Position numbers and translations under genes: made by a program. Under the pieces are notes generated by a model. The model was not told the DNA's origin and searched no databases. It saw only the letters and a program-made list of their open reading frames with translations. This document shows, in pieces, positions 7,944-18,461 of a DNA stretch of 23,111 nt; within the stretch, counting starts at the first letter, position 1, and each line of letters begins with the position of its first letter. The stretch lies in the NCBI GenBank assembly GCA_028456385.1, contig JALNQF010000556.1:1-23111 (forward strand), given 5' to 3'. This DNA comes from Ophiosphaerella korrae (taxonomy: Eukaryota > Ascomycota > Dothideomycetes > Pleosporales > Phaeosphaeriaceae).

Positions 7944-10553
7944 ATGAGTATCCAACAGCTCGAAACGTAAGAATATATAACCCCTTCGTACTTAAGTAAC
8001 GCTGGTCTCGTTGCAATAAATTTCCTGCTTTTATTCCAATGGCTTTATAACTGTTTCCTAACGCTTTTCAAGAATGTCCGAGTTGGAAGAGAAGGTCTTC
8101 CAGACAAATGACAATCAATATGTGATTCTTCACCCCTTCTTCCGGCGTATGGCGGAAAATCACTTTGTGCCGTCGATAGAGAAGTAAATGAAATCTGGTT
8201 TGCTATCTCAGAGTATACTAACAGTGGTAATAGCATTCCGAACACAAACCCAAACGTATACTGCTATGGACTAGATCTGGAAAAAGTAGATGGTGCATGC
8301 GACTACTTAGCCATTCGCTCGTTCCCGATTGTTCTATTCTTTAAGAATGGAGAAAAGATTGGCGAAATTTCAGGTAAAGCTGATCCAAACAATATACAGG
8401 TCGCGCTTGCGAGATTTATCCCTGGTTTGAAGACCCCTGAGACCACCACCGTCCCCGCCACAGCAACTCGAAATAACAAAACCAGGAACAAAGACAAGGA
8501 TACTGGTACATGTGAGGTATGCCAGTTGGAGAGAATAGTCAAAATCCTCCAATCTCACCCGAGCGACAGAATGGAACACAACCGGAACCAGATTAACATC
8601 CACGAACTCATTAAAAATACTGAGCATTGCAATCACTGCAAATTCCTTGTGCAAACATGTGAAAAGGACACCCCTTTATATAATCATGTAAAATCTATCA
8701 ATGGGGAAGTAGGCATCCTGAGTAAACGTGATAAGGGACTTGCACGACTGCAGTTGGAGGGAACACGCAAGCACGGCATCTGGAAAACGGATACTTTCAA
8801 ATCAAGGATTCTTCAAAAAGTTAGCCTAAGCGAAGCTCACGACGACGCTACCTATTTTTCTGGGCGAAAGGTGCAAAGCGAAGTGGACTTCGGACGCTGC
8901 AGCAGGTGGCTAGCCAACTGCAAGGAAACCCACACAAATACATGTAGTAGAGAGGTCACGAATCTTTCTGAACTACGACTGAGGTTCATTAATGTCGAAA
9001 CCCGCTGCATTGTGGACGCGCCTGCAAACGCTGATTACGTGGCGTTAAGCTATGTTTGGGGGCGACGAGAGCAATTTAAATTGACCAAATCTAATTTCAA
9101 GAGGCTTACGCGTGTTGGAAGCCTCTCAGACGAACGATTGAAAAATTCAAGTACAATCCGTGATGCAATGACGGTTACAACAAAGCTCAAGTTCAAATAT
9201 TTGTGGGTGGACGCATTATGCATCAAGCAAGACGACAAAAAGGACAAGCTCCATCAACTCGCACAAATGGACAAGGTCTATAGTTATGCTGCTCTTACGA
9301 TTGTCAGCACTGGAAAAGATTCAAATACCGAAATACCAGGCCTCCGTGACTCTTCTCGGACTCCAGATCAGGTAGACCACAAAATAGGGGGTGTCCAGCT
9401 AATAAACACCCTGCCTACACTTTCACAGGCTCTTTCGGTCTCAGAGTGGGATTATAGAGGATGGACACTGCAAGAGAAGGCTTTGTCAAATCGTCTCTTG
9501 ATATTCACCGAGTTCCAGGCTTATTGGCACTGCAATTCGGAGATATATGCAGAAGACACTAATTTCGAATTGTTCAAGGACTACCAAAGTCTAAACCAAA
9601 CCGTTAAGCACTATAAAGATTCTGCTGAGCTCCGAAGTGTCAAAAAGCCCTTAACAATGCAGTCGGCGGAGACCTTGTACGTATCCCTCCTAAAGTCTTA
9701 CATGACGAGATCTCTTGGATATGAGAGCGATGGGTTGAACGCGTTCGCTGGGATATTAAATACTATCAAGCCAGAACTAGGTAACCCACACTATGGTCTT
9801 CCGACCCTTAAGTTCGATGGGGCAATGCTATGGCAGCTCGATGGTCACTTCCCAGGTAATCGAAGAATAGAGTTTCCAAGTTGGTCTTGGGTTGGCTTGA
9901 AAGGCGGTCGGAATGTGCATATGAATGAAGTTGGCTTGGGCACCGCCTCTAAGATATTGTGGTGGAGGATAGACACCGATACGGGAGATTGGCTGAAGAT
10001 TAAAACTGACCGACCGATTGACACAGAGTCAGGGTATACGAATGAGTTCTTTGGCGTCGACTCTCCTCTCCCACCACCCGACCCAGATAATATACCCGTG
10101 TATTATCGCGAGGATCGGGTTTGGTTGCGATTTTTGACCAACTTAGCTCGGTTCATTATTGGTCGCACTCCAGTACCTTCTCGTCCTCCTAAGCTACACA
10201 TCTTGCGATTTTGGACCAGCTTAGCTCGGTTTACTGTTTGCCGCACGCCAGTGCGCTCTAGAGGGGACACTTACTCCGAATATCCTATCTATGTGCCTAG
10301 CCAAACAAAAACTGTTTCTACTGTTGTCTTGGACGATCAGTGGCTTAGGGAATATAGTGGTGATGAGATTGATGTTATTTTCTTATCTCGCACAGGCGAA
10401 GGCTACAAGTTCAAGTACGACATCAAATTGTGGACTATGGTCATTCGATGGGAGGACGATGTGGCCTTCTGTGTTCAAAAATTTGTATTTCCTATCCGTT
10501 TGCTTCATTGGGAATCTGCAAAACCGCAGTTCAGGCTTATTACGCTTGCGTAA
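7944..10553 (+). CDS. Thioredoxin-fold plus HET-domain protein (heterokaryon-incompatibility family), 817 aa, three exons
   Basis: Model: exons 7944-7966, 8073-8183 and 8234-10553. Intron 1 has donor GTAAGA, branch CTAAC and acceptor CAAG; intron 2 (50 bp) has GTAAAT, a perfect TACTAAC and AATAG. Both are needed: unspliced frames meet TAA at 7968 and 8185. Residues 1-105 are thioredoxin-like (SFPIVLFFKNGEKIGE, with the cis-proline near residue 76), but the expected WCxxC site reads FFRRMAENHF, so redox activity is unlikely. C-x2-C pairs follow at about 138-141 and 177-180. The HET domain spans about 313-460: YVALSYVWG, LWVDALCIKQDD, RGWTLQE. A 26-residue duplication lies near the C-terminus. 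HET proteins trigger non-self recognition and cell death in filamentous ascomycetes; the partner of this one is unknown. ATG 8074 is an alternative start inside exon 2. The HET call is near certain; exons 1-2 are inferred from splice signals. Confidence 0.88.
10125..10262 (+). repeat. In-frame 78-bp tandem duplication within the HET gene
   Basis: Two copies of a 26-codon unit begin at 10125 and 10203, both with TTGCGATTTT at the start and TTAGCTCGGTT in the middle. The peptides begin LRFLTNLARFIIGRTPV and LRFWTSLARFTVCRTPV. The second copy diverges after about 20 codons. Differences are spread over codon positions, so it is not a very recent slippage. Confidence 0.93.
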
Positions 10554-10582
10554 TGATGTAACGATTTATCTCACAAAAGAGA

Positions 10583-10588
10583 AATAAA
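10583..10588 (+). terminator. Probable polyadenylation signal of the HET gene
   Basis: AATAAA, the canonical signal, lies 30 nt after the HET stop codon in A-rich sequence (CACAAAAGAGAAATAAAGG). The distance is short but plausible for a fungal 3' UTR. Confidence 0.5.
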
Positions 10589-10623
10589 GGATGTTCGTTC
10601 CAAGAAGCCTACGAGAGCGATGT

Positions 10624-10749
10624 TTAACCATACTTTAAATCCTTTGTCTCAATGGCAGCATTCTTCTTAAGTAGCAGCTTGACTACTGCCTCACGTCCGC
10701 TGTGATAGCTTAGATAAACTAGTATCGCGATCCGATAGAGAGGTGTGCG
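10624..10749 (-). pseudogene. Ankyrin-repeat fragment, convergent with the HET gene
   Basis: The minus strand encodes 41 codons, then TAA, matching the ankyrin consensus: TPLYRIAI, then GREAVVKLLLKKNAAIETKD, where typical repeats have GxTPLxxAaxxGHxxVVKLLLxxGAdxxxxD. One repeat and the start of the next are visible. A stop codon (TAG) lies four codons upstream, so it is the decayed 3' end of a longer gene. Fungal NLR-type and HET-related genes often end in ankyrin arrays, so this may be the remains of another non-self-recognition gene; that is inference from context. From 10750 to 10860 the composition is still normal, with no further repeat. Confidence 0.72.
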
Positions 10750-10859
10750 CTTGCAGAGCTAATAGTACAGTACTAGGACAAAAGTTCGGTTCACCGACAG
10801 CCGAATATGAGGTTTGAACATCTCAACACCCCTCCCTACCCTACTATTGCTAGCTACAC

Positions 10860-11115
10860 AGAAGTCGTAGTAACATAAAAGAGGCATTTTTTTATTGCGA
10901 AAAGCTTAATATTTTGTTTAATAACTATGCACACGCCTTATAGTAGTAAGGCGTCGCAGTATAAATAGAATAAGCGCCTTAATATACAAATTAGGGATTT
11001 CTTCTATGCTTCCTTTAATACCTTACACAGTCTCTCCTAGTCTACTATAGACTTACTAATTATAGCTAGCTCTAGGTAAAGTTTATATACCTTCTTTTTT
11101 AGTGCCTACTATATA
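10860..11115. other. AT-rich RIP-type DNA, no gene
   Basis: Composition changes near 10860 from ordinary to AT-rich with few CA/TG steps, the right edge of the non-RIP island. The only structure seen is a small hairpin near 10932-10953 (ACGCCTTA, six bases, TAAGGCGT). No coding frame is recognisable. Confidence 0.6.
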
Positions 11116-11117
11116 TA

Positions 11118-11542
11118 ACGTACTCTATCAGCGAAGCAGCCATATCACCGAGACGGCCACTCTGAAACACACCAAAAAATCGAAAATTCAACATCTAATA
11201 TCTTAACAACTATACTATAATAACTTCTAAAAATTTAATAGATTAAAGATTATATATATAGTAGTAATCTATAAAATTTTTAAAGCGTGCAGCCTAGTAG
11301 TTCTTAAGATAGTAAAATTTTCTACAGTAAAAAACACTTTTTCATTAATAATATTAAATAAACTAGGCTGCACGTTCTAAAAATTTTATAGATTACTACT
11401 TTATATATAATCTTTAATCTATTAAATTTTTAGAAGTTATTATAGTATAGTTGTCGAGATATTAGATGTTGAATTTTCGATTTTTTGGTGTGTTTTAGAG
11501 TGGCCGTCTCGGTAATATAGCCGCTTCGCTGATAGAATACGT
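11118..11542. mobile_element. Foldback MITE, 425 bp, flanked by TA
   Basis: Two inverted arms of about 181 bp (11118-11298 and 11362-11542) surround a 63-bp unrelated centre. The outer ends are ACGTAYTCTATCAGCGAAGC and its reverse complement, and TA lies directly outside both ends (11116-11117 and 11543-11544), the target duplication of the Tc1/mariner/pogo superfamily. There is no coding sequence, so it is non-autonomous. Arms differ mainly by C/T and G/A changes and one small gap, consistent with mild RIP. An autonomous Fot1/pogo-like parent with the same ends is predicted; none is in the window. Confidence 0.85.
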
Positions 11543-11544
11543 TA

Positions 11545-12068
11545 CTTAATAGGGTTAAGGTCTAGTAAGTAGAGTAGAAAGTTAATAACATTTATTTAAT
11601 TCCTCTACAACTAGTTACTAGTTACTTACAAAGTATATATACGCGTATTATCGTACTAGAATAGATTACCTTTTTAATAATTATAGAAAAGATCTTTCTC
11701 TAGTACCTAGATATAGCTCTAAGATAAGTAACTATTATAGTAGGTATTAGGGTCTTTTATTATAATTACTAGTAGGCTCTTCTATACTTTTTTCTTTCTA
11801 TTAATATAGATTAACTCCTATACTATCTATATAGAAAGAAGTAATATATTATACTTTTTTATTATTTTATAGTTCTATTTTTTATAATAGTAGTAGTTAT
11901 ACTACTCTTAGTTAGTACTAAAGCCTTTTTAAATAAAGTACTTATTAGAAAAGTATATAATATATAGATTACTTAGTAAAAGTTAAATAAAATAGAATTA
12001 TAAGTATGTTTAATAAAGTAAGATGTAATATAGGTAATTACTAGGGTTAACTTCCTAATACCTAGGGG
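11545..12068. other. Unidentified RIP-degraded DNA
   Basis: About 520 bp, very AT-rich with almost no CA or TG. Translations on both strands are saturated with stops and I recognise no domain. It is probably another transposon fragment, beyond the left LTR of the gypsy element. Confidence 0.55.
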
Positions 12069-12492
12069 TGTTAGTAGATTACAAGGTAATAGTAAAGGCT
12101 TGTGTTATAATCTACAATAACTTATAAATAGTAAAAGATGTTTTGCAACTTTCTTATACTAGCGTTCTGTAGTTAATAGATTGAATTACTAATACTATCC
12201 TAATAATATATATTCTACTAACTATATACTTGTCGTAATCTATAATCTATAGTTACTAAGACTAATAGATTATAGATTATCCTAATCTATAATCTATTAA
12301 TGCTAAGAGTCTATAGATTATAGATTATCCTAATCTATAATCTATTAATGCTAAGAGTCTATAGATTATAGATTAGCCTAGGTGTCTTAGTTATGTGTAG
12401 TTTTCTATTCGAGGTTGTTACCTTACTCGTCCTATACTTTGTTAGCGCCTAGATTAGGACTAATTAGTTCTATCTTAATTTCTTCTGTTACA
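12069..12492 (-). repeat. 3' LTR of the gypsy element
   Basis: On the minus strand it begins TGTAACAGAAG at 12492 and ends TACTAACA at 12069, the TG...CA pattern of an LTR. It aligns block by block with the solo LTR at 4792-5142, which independently supports it as an LTR. The sequence just to the right (minus-strand AGATAGTATTACAGG) is a possible but weak polypurine tract. Confidence 0.7.
12233..12376. repeat. 48-bp tandem repeat of hairpin units, 3 copies, inside the gypsy LTR
   Basis: Copies start at about 12233, 12281 and 12329; the last two are nearly identical. Each carries TAATCTATAATCTAT and, after about 17 bases, its reverse complement ATAGATTATAGATTA, so every unit can fold on itself. 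The related LTR at 4792-5142 lacks the expansion. Confidence 0.93.
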
Positions 12493-12829
12493 CCTGTAAT
12501 ACTATCTCTCTTCTTAGGTAAGTCTTAGTTTTCTTATCTTAGGGCTAGAGTTATTAGTCTAGTTTCTTTATTAATATAGAGTTCTTTATCCTCTCTTATA
12601 CCTATTTTATCTATACGTTGTTACTACTTCCTTACTAATTGCGTATTACGTAATAGTATTAAAATATTTCTTTACTCTTATTATACTTCTCCTAAGTTAA
12701 ACCCTAAGTCTCTTCTTTATATTATTTCTATAAATAATAGTAGGGCTTATAAGGCGTATATTTATATAAATATACGTAGCTCTTATAATATATCTAGTAT
12801 TTCTCTTTCTAAGTATAAGTTTATTACGC

Positions 12830-13210
12830 TTATTTTTGCGTCTAGGCTTAATAATAATAGGGAAAGCTGTTAACTAGACTTAAGAGAAATTACTATCTTA
12901 AATTGTAGAGGCTAAAGCTAAGCGTAAGTGTATCTAGGAGCTTGCGTAGAGTAAGCTAGTAGAGAATTAAGCTCGTCTCTCTTATCTTTATAAGATAAAG
13001 GCCTTAAATAATAAGAAATTAGCTAAGTAGTTAGTAGCTCTAGAAGCTAAGTTAGACTTAGATAAGGCGTTTAATGTTGCTGTAGTAGGTTCTACGCTAG
13101 ATGTCCTTATTATTTCTCTATCTATTATTAGTAATGTTAGTTCTCTTAGTTTACTACTAGGCGTTCTAGAAGGTTTTAATTTTAGAACTCCTTTAATTTC
13201 TTAGAGTAAT
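12830..13210 (+). pseudogene. Decayed + strand coding tract at the 3' end of the gypsy element
   Basis: The + strand, opposite to the element, gives a Lys/Glu/Ala/Leu-rich, probably helical peptide: GKAVN, IVEAKAKRK, ARLSYLYKIKALNNKKLA, LVALEAKLDLDKAFNVAVVG, then Ser/Pro-type low-complexity sequence to a TAA near 13210. Stops within it (TAG, TAA) sit where Gln is natural, as after RIP. The tract lies between the chromodomain and the LTR and overlaps the end of pol. It may be an extra antisense gene carried by the element or part of another inserted gene. I do not recognise the family, and the minus strand also has a partly open frame here, so the call is tentative. From 12493 to 12830 I see no clear coding. 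Confidence 0.4.
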
Positions 13211-16200
13211 TAAGGTTATCTTCTAGTTTCTATATTTTCTCTTATAGTTATCCTTTTTTGTCTATACCTATCTATTCTACTAAGTAGTAGTTTTTTCTAT
13301 TGTAGAACTTATACTATAGGATTTCTTTAACTTCTTATTCTTCTTATTTTCTATACGTGTTTACTTTATACACTAGTAGTTCTACTTCTTGTAGTACTTG
13401 TTCTAGTAGAGCTACGTAGAATGTTAGGTATATCTTTATCTTGTTTAGTAGCTTTAATTTAAATATAACTAGTATAACTTTTTTCTTGATTTTGTATAGT
13501 CCTATCTTAATATAGTCTAGTTTTAGACTAGGTTGTTTACTCTTAATATTCTTCTATATTAACTATACTTTTTCTCCCTCTTTAAATTAAGGTCCTTCTT
13601 TATACTTCTTGTTATAGTACTTTGTTATCTAATTATATAGGAATTCTACGTTCTATCTTAGTTAATTATATATATCTTTAAGTCTGTTAGTAAAGTTTTC
13701 TCCTCTTAGGAACTAAGATATCTATTCTTTTAGTATTTAGTATACGTTAGGCTTAAATCTATAGTTTATAAAGAAGAGTAATACTCTTATTACTATATTC
13801 TTTGCGCTGTTGTATACTAACTATACTATAAGTAATAACTATACCTAGTTGTTCTAGTTATAGTTAAGGTAGTATCTTAAGTATTATTCTACTATCTAAT
13901 TTATTTATTCTAATTATCTATCTATTTATAGGTAGTATACTATAGATATTATATACTGTATTTCTAATTACGCTGTTATTGTTCTCTATAGTTTTAATAT
14001 AAATTGTATATCTTTATCTATAATAATCTTATCTAGTAGTCTATATTAACTAATTATAGTTCCTAGAACTTAGTATATAGTAACTTCTATCTTACTTTTC
14101 TCTTTATATAGTTTAAAGTATATATACTTTATAAGTTTATCTACTATTATTAAGATTCTATTATACTTAATTCCTAATATTAGGTCTTTAGACTTAGGTA
14201 GCTTTATAATAAAGTCTATTGTAATAACTCTCTATAGTTATCTTAGTACTTCTATTAGTTATAGTATTCTATATAGTTTTGTAGTACTTCTATTACTATT
14301 TATTTTACTTTTAGAATATAGTAGTCTCTTAGTAGTCTATCTAATATTTTGTCGATACCTTAGTAACTATATACTAGTAATTTGTAGAATTGTTGTATAA
14401 ATTCCTTTTAAATTTTTCTTAGAATATATATTCTTCTATAGGCTTATATAAATTCTTCTTAGATTTCTAGTTTCTTTATTTCTTTAGATACTTCTATTAT
14501 TATTTTCTAAATCTATTTATCTAGCTTACTACTTGTTCTTTTAAGTGTTATAGCTATTTTAGGTATATTTAAGACTAAGTGTCCTTCTTTATTCTTAACT
14601 AGAACTATACTAGTAGTATTTACTTCCTTTTATAAGTCTAGTCTTCTACTAAAGGCGTCTATAAACTAATTATCTTTTCCTTTTATATATATAATTTCTA
14701 TATTAAAGGTTAATAGGAATTTCTACTATCTTGTATAGCGTTATAATAACTCTTTATTTATTATAAATCTTATAAGATTCTTGTAGTCTATATAAACCTT
14801 TATTTAATACTTTACTCCTTGTAAGTATACTCTCTATTATTTAAATACTTTGTAGATTACTAGTATCTCCTTGTTATAGATTAAGTAATTAAGTTCTACT
14901 ATTTTTATCTTTTTAGAGAAGTATTTAACTAAGTATTTTTTTTTAGTCTCTAGGTCCTCTTGTATTAGTGCTATTCTATAGACTAAGTTAGATGTATTTG
15001 TTTTTACTATCGCTAGTAGGTCTAGGTTATATATTCTAATAACTAGGTTTTCTATAAATTTCTTCTTAATCTTTTTAAATACTTTGTTGCATTCTTTTAT
15101 CTATTTAAATAGTATATCTTTCTTTATAAGTCTTGTTATTAGTTTTATATCTTTAGACTATCTTACTATTAACTTTTTATAAAAGTTAGCTAGCCTATAA
15201 AACTATTATACCTCTTTTAGGTTTCTTAGTTGTAGCTATTTATTAATTAATCTAATCTTTTCTAGGTTAATCTTAATTTTTCCTAGTTTAATAATAAATC
15301 TTAGGAAGTCTATTTCTTTTATATAGAACTTGTATTTTCTTATCTTAAGAAATAATTTATTTTTTACTAGTTTTTCTAGTACCTTATATATATATTATAC
15401 GTGTTCTTCCTCTATTTCTAAGAATATAAGGATATTATCTAGGTACGCGAATATAAATACGTCTAAGTACTCTCTTAGTACTATATTAATTCTTTCTTAG
15501 AATACTACTAGTGCGTTTATTAAGCTAAATAGTATAACTAAGTATTTGTATAGTCTATACTATATTCTAAATACTGTTTTCTATTTATTACCTTTTTTAA
15601 TTCTAATCTAATAGTAGGCGTTTTAGATATCTAGTTTAGTAAAGATCTTTACTCTTTATAGTCTATCTTGTATCTTATCTATTTATAGTAGTAGGTATTA
15701 GTTTTTATTTATAATTGCGTTAGTTTTCTTAAAATCTACGTAGAGTCTTTTATTACTTATTCCTTTTTTGTCTATAAATATAAGTTTATATACTACTAAT
15801 AATTTAGATTCTTGTATCTATCCTTTTTTTATTACGTTTTAGATAAACGTTTATTTAATCTTAGATTCTTCTTCTATTTTTTAGTAGACTAGGCTCTATC
15901 CTAAGTTTTTACCTTCTTCTAATTCTATTACTAAGTCCTATAGTTAATATTCTAGAAAGTAATCCTCTAGTTCTATAAGCTGTTTTTCCTATTTTTTATA
16001 TTCTTTAGGAAATTCTCCTTTATAGGTACTTATATTAGCCTTTAATATATCTATATTATAGTAATTAATTTTTCTTATTCTCTAATTAATATGTAGGTTA
16101 GTTATCTATAACTATAGTATACCTAATATAATATCTTGTTTATTATTAATTATTATTATATCTATAACTATATTCTTAATTTCTAGTCCTTTTAATCTTA

Positions 16201-16500
16201 GTATTAAAGGTACTGTCTTAAACTATATAGGTTCCTAGAATAGTTTTCCTTTAATTATACTTAGTTGTTAAGGGTACTTTTTTATTATATATTTTATTCC
16301 TTATGTTTCTATAAACTTCTTTAATATAAAGTTTCTTGTAGCTCTACTATTAATTATTAATTATACTTTCTTTCTTTAGTATATACCTATTTTTGTAATG
16401 TGTAGGCCTCTTATACTTTCTAGCCTTTCTTACTTAGGTAGTTTTATAAATTATCTATTTTTCTAAGGCTATAGGCCTACTTTAAGTTTATATTCTTTGT
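13190..16500 (-). pseudogene. Gypsy pol: protease, RT, RNase H, integrase, chromodomain
   Basis: Minus-strand domains, in protein order: aspartic protease near 16340-16365 (NSRATRNFIL, for the usual DSGATxNFI); RT with FTKLDI near 15610-15660 and the catalytic box AYLDNILIF near 15420-15450 (YLDD in active elements); RNase H at about 14610-14890 (YNKEILVIYKVF, DYKNLIRFI, and a C-terminal FIDAFSRRLD); integrase zinc-binding region near 14220-14400 (KILDRLLRDYYIL); integrase core at about 13960-14220 (KLPKSKDLILGIKYNRILI); and a chromodomain at about 13190-13335 (EVKEIL, then NYYLVE.IGID, LEDNL). Stops and Cys-to-Tyr changes throughout are RIP-like. The catalytic second Asp of the RT and the Asp of the protease are both Asn, so the enzyme would be dead even without the stops. 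Confidence 0.9.
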
Positions 16501-18461
16501 ATTTTAGACACTTATTATATATATATTTATACTATAGTCTTCCTTAGATATATTTCTTAGATAATTTTAGTCTAGGCCTTACTACTACGTATCTATCTTC
16601 TAGGATTATTTCTTATCCTTAGATATTTTCTACTAGAATTACTCTTATATAATTATAACCTCTTCTTCTTATAGGCTATACGTTATTATTTACTTTAGGA
16701 TTCCTATATATAATATAATTCTTATCTAGGTATATTATCTATAATACTTTAAAGTGTGCTAGATACTTTAGATCTATTATCTTGTTATCTCCTTCTTAGT
16801 ACTTGTTTTTACTAGGTATATTTGTTATTAAGATATAGTATACTACTAGTATTCTAGGTATATAGGCTTTATTAATCTATTATATCTTTTTTATAAGGTG
16901 TTACTATTCTTTTTATATAGGTATTCTTCTTACTATAACTATATATTACTTTATCTATTCTTAAAATAGTGTAAACTTTAATTCTTTAGGATTACGTTCT
17001 TTCTAGTCTTTATACGCTTCTTCTATATTTATAACTATTAAATATATTTAAATAAACTTCTATTCTTTGTTTTATTTTTCTATATTACTTAATATATAGC
17101 TATTATAACTATATATTGTTAGTTAGGTATACTCTATACTTCTTATACTAACTTATCTCTTACTTCCTCTTAGTCCTTTAGAGGTAGTTATAGTAGTCTC
17201 TTTATCTAGTACCTATCTTTTAGCCTAGATTAATAGTGCTAGGGGCTCTTCTCCTCCTAAGTCTTCTATTAGTAAGTCTATTACTTAGGCTATCTCTTTT
17301 AGCTAAGCTTTTATTCTTTCTTTTATTATAGCTACTCTATATCTCTATTTCTATAGGAACTATACTACTCCTTATTTACTAGAAAAGTATATATAGTAGT
17401 TGTTATTATAATAAAAGGTCTAATAGAGTATTATATATTATACTTCTTTACTCCTAGCTACTTTCTCCTAGAGTTTAGCCTATACTTATAGTACTTCCTT
17501 TTTCTTCTCTATTGTTTTTAACTAAGCTTCTTTTTTTAGGTTTTTACTTCTATAGTCTTTTACAAAGTATCCTAGTTTCCTATATTTATAGTATACTATA
17601 TCTTTCTTCTTTTATAATTAGTAATCCTTTACGTAGTAGCTTTTTCTACTATAGTTAAAGTATGTAAAGTCTTTACTCTTCTTTTTCTTTCTATCCTTAT
17701 TAGTGTTAAGGATTATAGGGTCTCTCTTATTATAGTTCTAGGTATAACCTCTATATTTATTCTTCTTCTATTTTTAAAGATTATTATTAATTTATATTAC
17801 CTATTACTTTAGAGCTTCTAGTATTTGTAGTTTTTCTATATATATTATCTTGTATTAGATCTTAGAGTTTAGTCCTTGTTTAAACTATAATATTAAGGCT
17901 AATTTATTCTATTCTATATTCTATAATAATTGTTTAAACTATAATATATATTTAGGAATACTCTAACTTTATATAAGCTTTTCTAGCTACTCTTTAGCTT
18001 ATTAGGTAATATCTATATCCCTAAATACTACTCTTATTTGTTTAGTAAAGTATTTATAGCTTCTAAAAATAGCTTTAGTCTTATCCTTCTAAGTTATTAG
18101 AGAGTATATTATATAGTCTATCTAGTAAGGTTTATACTATCTTATTACGTCTTCTTTAAGGTATAGTCTAATATATATTACCTTCTTTTCTTCTATATTA
18201 AAGTATAGTGCCTATATATCTATCTAGAGTTGTACTAAGGCTATAAAGGGCTTTAGTTTCTCCCTTATTCTATTAAACTTCTTAAGGATAGGTATCTTTA
18301 GTAGTTTCTTCGTCGCGCTTATTTCTAGGCGTTGCGTAATTAGTTCTATCTAGTTCTATTCTTTAATAATAGCTTTAATTTATACTTTGTTTTACTTTAC
18401 GTAATCTTATAGTTCTTTGTTCTATATTTCTAAAGCGTCGATTACTATTTTTATATCTTCT
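16500..18461 (-). pseudogene. Gypsy gag with two zinc-knuckle remnants
   Basis: From about 18460 leftwards the minus strand reads a retrotransposon gag: ILKKFNRIREKLKPFIALV, then YLKEDVIR.YKPY, FRSYKYFTKQIRVVFRDID, and AKE.LEKLI, the usual Ty3 capsid order. Near 17570-17680 two CCHC knuckles follow with Cys changed to Tyr (YFNYSRKSYYVKDY and YYKYRKLGYFVKDY), exactly what TGY-to-TAY RIP changes give. Gag packages the element RNA. No start ATG is visible; homology stops at 18461, where a direct repeat begins, so the N-terminus is probably lost. The part between the knuckles and the protease (16500-17550) is decayed linker. Confidence 0.82.

Larger units (their letters stand above)
12069..18461 (-). 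mobile_element. RIP-degraded Ty3/gypsy chromovirus, lacking its 5' LTR
   Basis: Minus-strand element. From right to left: gag with two zinc-knuckle remnants, protease, RT, RNase H, integrase with C-terminal chromodomain, an intervening tract, and a 3' LTR. RT before integrase plus a chromodomain defines a chromovirus of the Ty3/gypsy group. Every domain can be read in the minus strand through RIP-type stops. At the right, gag runs directly into the direct repeat at 18462 with no 5' LTR, so the 5' end was removed by insertion or recombination. It is inactive. Confidence 0.92.

Noticed and set aside
7966..8110. Reading the HET frame straight upstream through 8004-8108, which gives WLYNC as a degenerate WCxxC
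   Set aside because: That frame contains TAA at 7968 and TGA at 8109; the spliced model gives a better thioredoxin N-terminus with consensus donor, branch and acceptor sites.
8303..8654. Minus-strand open frames of 79 and 94 codons (8303-8542 and 8370-8654)
   Set aside because: They lie opposite the thioredoxin/HET exon, which has clear domain motifs; the minus frames show none and are shadows.
10291..10587. 98-codon + strand frame overlapping the HET 3' end
   Set aside because: It is in another frame of the HET coding sequence and its terminal part is 3' UTR; no domain is seen.
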